A stretch of 64,000 nt of DNA from a virus. Numbering within the stretch: the stretch's first letter is position 1; each line of letters opens with the position of its first letter. Of the stretch, positions 42,410 to 49,933 are shown piece after piece. The stretch spans positions 186,001 through 250,000 of the IMG/VR virus record IMGVR_UViG_3300028840_008160. One strand, given 5' to 3'. The position numbers and the translations under genes were made by a program. The notes under the pieces were generated by a model. That model made no database searches and was not told the DNA's origin. It saw only the letters and a program-made list of their open reading frames with translations.

Positions 42410-43135
42410 GTGGTTATTAGACGTCGATATATTGTGATAGTAATTTTAATTGCAGTTGTGGCAATTGTTAGTTCTATTGTGTTTTATTGTGTATTAAAAA
42501 AAGAATTAACAAAAATTACGAAAGAACAATATCAACAAATTGTCGCTCATAAAAAAACAAATCAATTTTTATTGTCGACAATTGATTGGTCGACAAGACG
42601 ACAAAAAACCATTTTGTATCTTCGAGACAAAATTGTAGAAGCTCAAATAACAACAAAACAAAAAGTTGAGTATGAATATGCATATGAAATTGCTGAACAG
42701 GTTGTTGTCGAGTCTGAAAAATATCCAACAATTGATGAATTTTTTGTTTTAGCTGTTATGCATCGAGAATCATGCTTTAATGATAGTGCCAAAAGTGAAA
42801 AAGGTGCGATTGGTTTAATGCAGATTATGCCTGAAACAGCTAGGTTATTGTGTGGCTTTTTTAATATGTCATATAATGATCACATACTCTATAATACAGA
42901 AATTAACATTAAATTTGGTGTAAAACTGCTCGAAGTGTTATATGCTTCTTATGAAAATTATGAAATAGCACTTGCAGGGTACAATGGTGGTCCATATTCA
43001 GCATATTATTACAAAGTTAAAGACAAACGATTATCTGATCAAACAGAGAAGTTTGTACCTTACATTATGACAAAATGGAATGAATATTCAGAAGGATTTA
43101 CAACATTTAGAGTAGATTCAACTACGCAAAGTTAG
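42410..43135 (+). CDS. Membrane-anchored lytic transglycosylase (SLT type)
   Basis: 241 aa from GTG 42410 (GGAGGG upstream). A single N-terminal membrane helix (IVIVILIAVVAIVSSIVFY) then an SLT domain: VMHRESCFN with the catalytic Glu near 119, GAIGLMQIMPETA, and ALAGYNGGP. It would cut peptidoglycan from the outer face of the membrane, for lysis or envelope remodelling. Confidence 0.88.
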   Translation: MVIRRRYIVIVILIAVVAIVSSIVFYCVLKKELTKITKEQYQQIVAHKKTNQFLLSTIDWSTRRQKTILYLRDKIVEAQITTKQKVEYEYAYEIAEQVVVESEKYPTIDEFFVLAVMHRESCFNDSAKSEKGAIGLMQIMPETARLLCGFFNMSYNDHILYNTEINIKFGVKLLEVLYASYENYEIALAGYNGGPYSAYYYKVKDKRLSDQTEKFVPYIMTKWNEYSEGFTTFRVDSTTQS

Positions 43136-43143
43136 GAGAGATT

Positions 43144-44064
43144 ATGTTTAAAGGTATTAATAATGGTGATGTAATATCTGCTGTTGTTTTAATCAAGTCT
43201 ATTTTAAAGAATAAAACTCGGCAAGATACAGATTATTTGCGATTAAGCGTCAATGATGGTAAAGATGATATCACAGCTTTTATGTGGGACACTGCATCTT
43301 GTGAATTTAAAGAAGGCGATGTTGTAAGACTAAAGGGTTCATTTGGAACATACGACAATAAACCAAAAATTGATGTAATTGAGATTAAAGCTACAACAGA
43401 AAAACTTAAGTTGAAGTCATTATCTGGTGATGAAATGACAGATTTTGTTGACCGGTTTAAAAAATTACGAAAAAAGATTGATGATAAAGATCTTATGGAC
43501 TTACTTTCTAATATTTTTGACAATGATGTACTTTGGTCATTATATTGTACTGCTCCAGCTGCTAAATCAAATCACCATGCATATTTAGGAGGGTTATTAC
43601 AACATTCTGTAGAAGTTGCAGAGCATTGCTATGCATTATATAAACTTGATCCAATTTACATAAATGTAAGCTTGCTAATAACAGGGGCTCTGTTACACGA
43701 TATAGGTAAAATAAAAGAATATGAATATGAGAAACAATTCGATAGAACTACGTCTGGTAAGTTGATAGGGCATACTTCGTTAAGTCTGCTGATTATTAGT
43801 AGGATATTACCGGATGGATTTCCGCCAAAGAAATCTACAGAATTGATTCATTTGATTTTGTCACATCATGGAAAACGAGATTGGGGTGCGCCAGTAGAAC
43901 CAATGACAAAAGAAGCTGTAATATTGCATCATTGTGATATGGTCGCTTCTTATAATGGCAGATTTAATGAACAAAAAGCTAGTGCTAAAGGACATGAATT
44001 TTCAGCGTATGACAAAACTTACAATAGACACTGGTATTTCAAAACAACAGATGATAAAGCTTGA
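43144..44064 (+). CDS. YhaM-like 3'-5' exoribonuclease (OB + HD domain)
   Basis: 306 aa. N-terminal OB fold (LRLSVNDGKDDITAFMWD, VVRLKGSFGTYDNKPKIDV) and C-terminal HD domain (YLGGLLQHSVEVAEH, ALLHDIGKIKEY near 181, HLILSHHGKRDWGAPVEP). This is the YhaM/CBF1 layout known from Bacillota. Together with RNase Y it could remodel host or phage mRNA decay. Confidence 0.9.
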   Translation: MFKGINNGDVISAVVLIKSILKNKTRQDTDYLRLSVNDGKDDITAFMWDTASCEFKEGDVVRLKGSFGTYDNKPKIDVIEIKATTEKLKLKSLSGDEMTDFVDRFKKLRKKIDDKDLMDLLSNIFDNDVLWSLYCTAPAAKSNHHAYLGGLLQHSVEVAEHCYALYKLDPIYINVSLLITGALLHDIGKIKEYEYEKQFDRTTSGKLIGHTSLSLLIISRILPDGFPPKKSTELIHLILSHHGKRDWGAPVEPMTKEAVILHHCDMVASYNGRFNEQKASAKGHEFSAYDKTYNRHWYFKTTDDKA

Positions 44065-44422
44065 TTTTAGCATATTTGCACAGCAATTTGACTTGATGCT
44101 TAAAACTGTCGGATATGCTCGTGTTAAATTCTTTTTCTTTTTATATCATACTAGACCTATAAAATGCGCAGGATATTTACATAGCGTACGACAAGCGAAG
44201 TTTTTTGGTGATTCAGTTATTGTGATAAAATTTACTCATTTAAAATGCGGGCAATATTCACGACATGGTGTATTACCTTTGCGAAATATTAGATTTATTA
44301 AAAGTAGTTTAGGTGATTACGCACAATATATCAAGAATAATAATGTGCTTGATCAATTTTTAGCAAATCATATTGAACAACATGAGCGAACATTAACAAA
44401 GTTCAACATAATAGCTGATTAA
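44051..44422 (+). CDS. Hypothetical protein, 123 aa
   Basis: Beta-rich; FFFFLYHTRPIKCAGYLH and FGDSVIVIKFTHLKCG. ATG 44051 overlaps YhaM by 14 bases; ATG 44009 is an alternative. No family recognised. Confidence 0.58.
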   Translation: MIKLDFSIFAQQFDLMLKTVGYARVKFFFFLYHTRPIKCAGYLHSVRQAKFFGDSVIVIKFTHLKCGQYSRHGVLPLRNIRFIKSSLGDYAQYIKNNNVLDQFLANHIEQHERTLTKFNIIAD

Positions 44423-44423
44423 T

Positions 44424-44552
44424 GAGGGAGCGGAAGAGTTGCCGGTGAGCAGGTGTCTGGCGCCAGAAACTGTTAACTTAATAGAATTTGAGATCTGGTA
44501 AGTAGTAGCAAGATGCTTTGCGAAAAACTTTATCTTCCGCTCCCTCTTTTTT
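44424..44552 (+). ncRNA. Structured RNA element with a 14-bp closing stem
   Basis: 44424-44437 pairs perfectly with 44533-44546, then six T. The 95 bases between include a self-complementary TCTGGCGCCAGA. No ORF of note and no tRNA pattern. It could be a small RNA ending in its own terminator, or a complex terminator/leader for the membrane-protein gene that follows. Confidence 0.6.
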
Positions 44553-44586
44553 AGAAATGGTTGTATTGGAATTTTCAGAGGACAAT

Positions 44587-44796
44587 ATGTCAAAGAGTGT
44601 TAAAATCTTCGTAATCTTTATGATAGTAATATCAACATTATTTACAATAAGCGTCGTTTACATTTTGATATCTTGTTTAGGATCATCTGTTTGCTTACCT
44701 GTTGAAAAAAATCTCAACGACAGTTTATATGAGATTATTTGGATTGATACTTTACCAAAAACAGAGTACGGTATAGCAGCTAAGCGTATATGGTAA
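44587..44796 (+). CDS. Small membrane protein, 69 aa
   Basis: AGAGGA before ATG 44587. One N-terminal membrane helix (IFVIFMIVISTLFTISVVYI), then a short polar tail with two Cys. Could be a lysis (spanin/holin-like) or inner-membrane protein; cannot be decided. Confidence 0.6.
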   Translation: MSKSVKIFVIFMIVISTLFTISVVYILISCLGSSVCLPVEKNLNDSLYEIIWIDTLPKTEYGIAAKRIW

Positions 44797-44860
44797 GCCA
44801 AAAAATTAATTGCTACGTAAATTGTCATGACTACTCACAACTATAGGATGAGGAGATGTC

Positions 44861-45385
44861 ATGGCAAAATCTACCAAGCCATTAAATTACAAACAAGTTG
44901 ATGAATTTGTTAAAACTCAAAAAAATCCTACCTATAGTATTTTCAAAACTGCGCATCCCAAATCAAAAGTTTCTCGAACATCTTTCGGTCGTCGTAAAAA
45001 TTTCCTTCAAACAGGAAAAAAGCGCGATCAGTCGAGGCGTCATTTAAAAGGTCCGGCAGGATATCATAGAATTGATTACACAGTTGTTGACAAATTCATA
45101 AGACAACAACCAGATGCTTTGTATCAGGATTTCAAAGCTAAAAACAGAAGTTTTAATATTTGTTTGGGCACATTTAATGTTCGAAGAAAAAAAATACTTG
45201 GACAATCGGTCAGTTTAGATAAACCACAACTTTACATGAGATTATGGTCAGGCAAATGTAGTGATGAAACAATAAAAGTTATTAGATCGATTATTACTGT
45301 TTTGAACAAAACTGGTAGAGCTAGAATAGAAGCAATCGAATTATCCAACCCATCCATATTAGAGATAAGGGAGGCAGGCAAATGA
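44861..45385 (+). CDS. Hypothetical protein with two repeated domains, 174 aa
   Basis: GAGGAGA upstream. Two similar halves: NYKQVDEFVKTQ...RTSFGRRKNFL and DYTVVDKFIRQQ...GTFNVRRKKIL. The basic, repeated HTH-like pattern would fit DNA or RNA binding. No family recognised. Confidence 0.65.
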   Translation: MAKSTKPLNYKQVDEFVKTQKNPTYSIFKTAHPKSKVSRTSFGRRKNFLQTGKKRDQSRRHLKGPAGYHRIDYTVVDKFIRQQPDALYQDFKAKNRSFNICLGTFNVRRKKILGQSVSLDKPQLYMRLWSGKCSDETIKVIRSIITVLNKTGRARIEAIELSNPSILEIREAGK

Positions 45386-45681
45386 CAAAAACAGAGATGA
45401 AGATCAAGTCAAATATAACAAAGAAAAAAGCATCGCCTGTTTTAAACGGTCGTGTTTCATTTCAAAGTGTTCGTAATATATTGATTGTTGATAAGTATTT
45501 TACAGTCAATACAACAGGACAAGAAATTGGTATTGCTCGAATGGTTCGTGGCAAACCGATTAGATTGTCACTTACATGTACAAAGAACGGTATTTTTGTC
45601 AAACCACCAAAATATGTGTTTGTAAGTACAAATTCGTGGTTCGACTATCCTGACCTTGAAGAACGATTTTCGCGCGATTAA
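45382..45681 (+). CDS. Hypothetical protein, 99 aa, possibly truncated by an in-frame stop
   Basis: ATGA overlap with the preceding gene. Basic N-terminus and beta-rich body. After the TAA at 45679-45681 the same frame stays open and protein-like for 47 more codons. Confidence 0.6.
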   Translation: MTKTEMKIKSNITKKKASPVLNGRVSFQSVRNILIVDKYFTVNTTGQEIGIARMVRGKPIRLSLTCTKNGIFVKPPKYVFVSTNSWFDYPDLEERFSRD

Positions 45682-45825
45682 AAAATACTCGGCGATTTTA
45701 TCAAAAGATTGAAGAAGCTTGGCATTTGGCAGCATATTGGCAATAAGAATTTCTTTAGCGTGAATCAACAAAACAAAAAATTGAATCGTGACAAGGCTTT
45801 TGCTGAAATGCGTCGCATGAAATAA
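45682..45825 (+). pseudogene. In-frame continuation after a stop codon
   Basis: Same frame as the preceding gene. Encodes KILGDFIKRLKKLGIWQHIG and further basic residues up to TAA 45823-45825, with no ATG near its start. It looks like the lost C-terminus of that gene; a TTG at 45709 could restart it. Confidence 0.45.
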
Positions 45826-45849
45826 TTGTCAAACATTAATTTTTTATCA

Positions 45850-45871
45850 GGCTAATGCTAATGCATTAGCC
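45850..45871 (+). terminator. Hairpin, weak terminator candidate
   Basis: A perfect 9-bp stem (45850-45858 with 45863-45871), TAAT loop, followed by GTTGTTGTGT rather than a T run. Confidence 0.4.
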
Positions 45872-45914
45872 GTTGTTGTGTAAATGTGTAGATTACGATA
45901 GTATATATAATAAT

Positions 45915-46484
45915 ATGGACATAGATATCAAAAAAATGGAACGATTGATTGAATCAATCGAGCCAACAAATGTTGCTGTCGTTGTCAAGTCTGTTTTAAT
46001 TCCTCCAAAAATAATTGAAGGTGATGAATGGAAAGAAAGTGTGCCGTCATTTTCTGATGATTTGTTAAAAGATGGTATAACAATTCCACTGATTATTGGT
46101 AATCAACTAGTATATTGTGATTTAAATGAAGCAGAAGAATCAAAATTTGTTGAAATCATCGTTGACATAATGCGAAATTTTAGTATGCAAGGTCGGCGTG
46201 TGATGGTCGGGCCAGAAGATGCTAAAGAACTTGAAGAACGGCTGATTGATTTTAATTTAGATCAGCAACAATTCAATTTGTTTAAGCCATTATGGGAACA
46301 AGAACAAGCTGTTTGTGTCGAATATAGAGCATACGTTGGTTCAATGAATGATTTGAGAGATGTTGACAAGAAAAAACAAATCATTCTTCCTAATCTTTTA
46401 TTTTCTGTTGGTGGCGTTTGGGATGAAAAATCTAAATCATGGATGTATGAGCCATTCAGTCAACCTCAAGAGATTTGGGCATGA
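45915..46484 (+). CDS. Hypothetical protein, 189 aa
   Basis: ATG 45915 chosen over upstream TTG; a TATAAT (45906-45911) lies just before it, so the ATG has no clear ribosome site. Acidic, mixed alpha/beta. Overlaps the next gene by 4 bases. Confidence 0.6.
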   Translation: MDIDIKKMERLIESIEPTNVAVVVKSVLIPPKIIEGDEWKESVPSFSDDLLKDGITIPLIIGNQLVYCDLNEAEESKFVEIIVDIMRNFSMQGRRVMVGPEDAKELEERLIDFNLDQQQFNLFKPLWEQEQAVCVEYRAYVGSMNDLRDVDKKKQIILPNLLFSVGGVWDEKSKSWMYEPFSQPQEIWA

Positions 46485-47389
46485 ATGGTGTCAATGTTTT
46501 ATTAACTTCATTTTGGCACGCCAAAAAATACGATACTGATCAAAGGTACAATGTCGCGAGAATAAAGCCGGACTGGTGCAAGTATTTTGACTTACCATTT
46601 TTAGCACCTATCAATCCAAACGGTAAAAAAATCTTATTAGGTGATAATTACTTTAGCGAATTGCGAAACGCTTATATATACAGATGGTCTGTAATTAAAG
46701 CATGGTTAGATTGTTTAAAAAATAACGAGTTTATTATATTGTGTTGTTGGTGTCCTCATAACAAACTGTCAAAACAGCAGTTGGCAACGAATAAAACTTT
46801 TGATTGCCATACATTGTTAATCGGATCTATGATTAGAATACATAGACCCGATTTGATCATTGCTTTAGATGATGATAGAGATCAATATGGCAATGTTGAT
46901 TGGAAACGTTGGTATTATGAAACTGAATTAGTCAAAGTTATTTCTGGCGGTCAAACTGGAGCAGATCAGGGCGGATTACAAGCAGCTAAAGCAGTTGGAT
47001 TAAAGACTGGCGGGTGGATGCCAAAAGGCTATGTTACTCAAACCGGAAATCGTCCTGATTTTGCAGATTTATATGGAATTAAAGAACATACTTCATCTAA
47101 ATATCCGCCAAGAACGTTTGCAAACGTAAAAGATTCAGACGGTACAATACGATTAGCTAGGGATTTCGAATCGTCAGGTGAACGGTTAACATTGAAAGCA
47201 ATCACTCAATATAAACGACCGTATTTTGATGTTAATATTGATAATCCGCCATTGCCAGTTATTGTGCGAGAATGGCTTAGAAAACATAAAATACAGACAC
47301 TAAATGTAGCGGGTAATGCTGAACGCAGAGCTAATGGTGTCAATGCATTCACAATTGATTATTTAGCAAAAGTATTTAAACAACGATAA
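46481..47389 (+). CDS. DUF488-like and SLOG (cpYpsA, MoCo-carrier-like) fusion protein
   Basis: 302 aa. The N-terminal half (WHAKKYDTDQRYNVARIKP, IILCCWCPHNKLS) resembles DUF488. The C-terminal half has ISGGQTGADQGGLQAAKA, GWMPKGYVTQTG, LYGIKEH and NVKDSDGTI, the nucleotide-binding SLOG pattern of predicted molybdenum-cofactor-carrier/YpsA proteins. SLOG proteins bind or process nucleotide-derived ligands, often in conflict systems. Role in the phage unknown. Confidence 0.8.
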   Translation: MNGVNVLLTSFWHAKKYDTDQRYNVARIKPDWCKYFDLPFLAPINPNGKKILLGDNYFSELRNAYIYRWSVIKAWLDCLKNNEFIILCCWCPHNKLSKQQLATNKTFDCHTLLIGSMIRIHRPDLIIALDDDRDQYGNVDWKRWYYETELVKVISGGQTGADQGGLQAAKAVGLKTGGWMPKGYVTQTGNRPDFADLYGIKEHTSSKYPPRTFANVKDSDGTIRLARDFESSGERLTLKAITQYKRPYFDVNIDNPPLPVIVREWLRKHKIQTLNVAGNAERRANGVNAFTIDYLAKVFKQR

Positions 47390-47397
47390 TATGATAA

Positions 47398-47601
47398 ATG
47401 TATTATTTCATTTCATACAGGCGAAAAAGTCATTGCGGTGAGTTTTGGTCTCATGCAAATGATGCTATAGATATTCATCCATTTGTGTGGTTAGCAAAAA
47501 TGAATAATAGCATTGAGAAAGCAGTGTTAATTAGTTATCAACAAATTACTTCAGATGAGTATGAACTATTTAAGCAAGTGGTGAATAATGGCAAAAGTTA
47601 A
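47398..47601 (+). CDS. Hypothetical protein, 67 aa
   Basis: Short aromatic-rich protein, overlapping the next gene by 14 bases. No family recognised. Confidence 0.55.
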   Translation: MYYFISYRRKSHCGEFWSHANDAIDIHPFVWLAKMNNSIEKAVLISYQQITSDEYELFKQVVNNGKS

Positions 47602-47905
47602 ATTTGAATTTCATTGTACTGAATGTAATAAATATTTTGATTTTAAGTTAGATACATCGTTAAACGGCAATTATAGAATTCATTGTCCAAACTGTGGACA
47701 TATTCATTATAGGAAAGTTTCTAAAGGTCAGATAACAGCAGATAGATTTGACAGAAATCCTACTGATCCATTGTTACACGATATTAGACCAATGAAGTCA
47801 TCTTGTCGTGATATTCAACACGAAACGTTTAATGATTCAAACGCGCCAGATGCTAAAGTATTTATGTGGCAATTATGGCGCGATAGATTTTCAGCAAGGG
47901 TGTAA
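47588..47905 (+). CDS. Zinc-ribbon protein, 105 aa
   Basis: CTEC and CPNC pairs in the first 40 residues form a zinc ribbon; the rest is polar. First of a run of tightly packed small genes. Confidence 0.68.
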   Translation: MAKVKFEFHCTECNKYFDFKLDTSLNGNYRIHCPNCGHIHYRKVSKGQITADRFDRNPTDPLLHDIRPMKSSCRDIQHETFNDSNAPDAKVFMWQLWRDRFSARV

Positions 47906-47907
47906 AT

Positions 47908-48309
47908 ATGTCAAAAGACAAAAATGTGATTCCGTTTCTTGTTAATAGTCGTGGCGCAAAAAAGTCTAATGATGGAAGCATAATTGATCACGGTGATATT
48001 GGCGATCTTAAGTTTGAAGTCTATTCAAGAAATGATCGATTCCGTGTTATTCATATTTTCAATGCAAAGAAAACAGCATTGTTTAAAAAAGATGCTGAAG
48101 ATTTTAGAGATGCAATTGATGCAATCAATTTTGAAGATATGGCAGACGGAACAGAGCATGTGATTGAAGGTTCTGGTGACAATGATGATCTTATTTTTAC
48201 TTGCGTCAGTGGTGAAATTAAGTTGAATATTCGCCGAAAAGGACTTAGTGTCATAGATAAATTGAAATCAATTATTGGTGACAAGTCCAAAAAGGAGATA
48301 GACTCATGA
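47908..48309 (+). CDS. Hypothetical protein, 133 aa
   Basis: Starts 2 bases after the preceding gene. Strand-helix-strand pattern (RFRVIHIFNAKKTALF, then EDFRDAIDAI, then LIFTCVSGEIKLNI), similar in outline to the 48727-49014 product. ATGA overlap with the next gene. Function unknown. Confidence 0.65.
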   Translation: MSKDKNVIPFLVNSRGAKKSNDGSIIDHGDIGDLKFEVYSRNDRFRVIHIFNAKKTALFKKDAEDFRDAIDAINFEDMADGTEHVIEGSGDNDDLIFTCVSGEIKLNIRRKGLSVIDKLKSIIGDKSKKEIDS

Positions 48310-48722
48310 GTACTGAACTTGTAATGGATCAACTTATTGTTTGGGATGCTGGTAATAAGAAACAAGTTGAAGAAGCTAAAATTCAAATTCTTCAATTCAA
48401 ACGACTTGGTTATGAAATATTATTAGCAAATGGCAAACCAATGGTATGGTTTCGACCATATTATGAACAAGTGCTTGTAAAAGCAAGACGCGTTTGCAAG
48501 AATGTTATGAAGATACTTAATGCAAACGGTGATGACCGAATTGTATGGGACAGGGATAATGGATTTGAAGCTATGGAAGCAAAGAAAAAATTTGAAGATT
48601 TGCTTCGAAAAGGTTATAAAGCTTATAGCGTTGGTCCTGATGGGAAAAAAGGCCGACGAATTAAAGAATTTGATGTTGATGCTGAAGACATAATAATGGT
48701 ACCCAAAACAAGTAAAGGTTGA
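48306..48722 (+). CDS. Hypothetical protein with duplicated IVWD module, 138 aa
   Basis: Two related halves: DQLIVWDAGNKKQVEEAK...LGYEILLANGK and DRIVWDRDNGFEAMEAKK...KGYKAYSVGPDGK. Unknown function. Confidence 0.65.
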   Translation: MSTELVMDQLIVWDAGNKKQVEEAKIQILQFKRLGYEILLANGKPMVWFRPYYEQVLVKARRVCKNVMKILNANGDDRIVWDRDNGFEAMEAKKKFEDLLRKGYKAYSVGPDGKKGRRIKEFDVDAEDIIMVPKTSKG

Positions 48723-48726
48723 TAAT

Positions 48727-49014
48727 ATGGGCGGCACAAGCGAAGAAAAAATCAATGGTTTAAGATTGCACATTAATAGCGGACTGGTTCATGTTCATGA
48801 TGACGCAAAAGGTTTGAAGTTTTCTTGTGACCAAACTACGTTCAAGTTAGAAATCGAAAGTGCAATGCAAACATTGAAAAGTTCAGATGGTATTGTGAAA
48901 ATTACTGGCACCGGCGCGACACTTTGTATAATGAAAGATAATAAGTCATATGATATGTTTCTTGCGGGTGCAAGTATTAAAACGAAACTGAATGATTTTA
49001 TAAGGAAATGCTAG
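48727..49014 (+). CDS. Hypothetical protein, 95 aa
   Basis: Beta-rich, possibly a distant paralogue of the 47908-48309 product (INSGLVHVHDDAKGLKFS). Unknown function. Confidence 0.62.
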   Translation: MGGTSEEKINGLRLHINSGLVHVHDDAKGLKFSCDQTTFKLEIESAMQTLKSSDGIVKITGTGATLCIMKDNKSYDMFLAGASIKTKLNDFIRKC

Positions 49015-49015
49015 T

Positions 49016-49924
49016 ATGACACTAGTAGCGGAAGTAAAGAACTTTGAATCGTCGTGTCAGAGACCAAAACCAAAAGAAGTTAAAACAGACAATGGTTTCT
49101 GTATCTATAATGATAATAAACAGCTTTATATTTCAGGCGATCAAAAAGCAAAAATCACTTTAGATTTAAATAGTAAGTATCTATATAAGCCAATGACAGC
49201 AGAAACAATGCATAATTTAACTGCTGATGTAAATAGTGCTCTTACTGGTTATTATACAGCATCTAATGTTACGTTTGAAAATTGCATATTTAAATATACA
49301 TCATCGGCAACATTCCCTGTTGACTCCATTGAACATATCGCTAGTGACAATAGTAGTGATTATTTTCATATAAATCAACGGCCGACAGATTCATGGGTTT
49401 CTGCTTATTCAATTAATCATACGACAAATTCTGTTGAAGTTACATTTGGTAATGATTTTACTACAGGAACAACGCCAACTATTACAATTGGAAATAGTTG
49501 TGTTTGGCCAATAGTTTCTGAGACAAAAGAAGAATTTGCTCGTAAACAAATGCGAAGTAACATGGTTATATGTGTCAAATCTAGGGCAGAAGAATTTGCA
49601 TTACGTAATGCTCCGCAAAATGAATTGCTTGCACTTGAAATGTTGCGAGAAATGATATCTGAAGAAGCATTTCGAAAATATTTGAAACATGGTTTTATAT
49701 TAGTTGAAGGTCGTGATGGTCGTATTTATCAGATATTCCGCAATAAATGGCATACTAAAGTTTGGCGGGGTGGAAAAGTCATTGAAGAAATTTGTGTAAG
49801 AATTTCTAGTGATGTGAAAGTTCCTGATACTGATAACGTTATAGCATTTAAAACAATGATTGAAGCTGATGAAGATGAATTTAGAAAAATTGGGAATTTA
49901 TATAAGATGCAAAAAGCTGCATAA
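49016..49924 (+). CDS. Hypothetical two-domain protein, 302 aa
   Basis: The N-terminal half is beta/Thr/Ser-rich. The C-terminal 130 residues (LREMISEEAFRKYLKHGFIL, GRIYQIFRNKWHTKVW, DNVIAFKTMIEADEDEFRKI) form a compact domain that looks like one recurring in phage proteins, but I cannot name it. Directly upstream of the PARP gene. Confidence 0.65.
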   Translation: MTLVAEVKNFESSCQRPKPKEVKTDNGFCIYNDNKQLYISGDQKAKITLDLNSKYLYKPMTAETMHNLTADVNSALTGYYTASNVTFENCIFKYTSSATFPVDSIEHIASDNSSDYFHINQRPTDSWVSAYSINHTTNSVEVTFGNDFTTGTTPTITIGNSCVWPIVSETKEEFARKQMRSNMVICVKSRAEEFALRNAPQNELLALEMLREMISEEAFRKYLKHGFILVEGRDGRIYQIFRNKWHTKVWRGGKVIEEICVRISSDVKVPDTDNVIAFKTMIEADEDEFRKIGNLYKMQKAA

Positions 49925-49933
49925 GGAATAGCA

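Noticed and set aside
44424-44552. tRNA or tmRNA
   Set aside because: No acceptor CCA, TPsiC-like GTTCGA or anticodon-arm pattern was found in the paired element.
45382-45825. Genome-wide stop-codon reassignment
   Set aside because: TAA, TAG and TGA all end other genes normally, so recoding is not supported.
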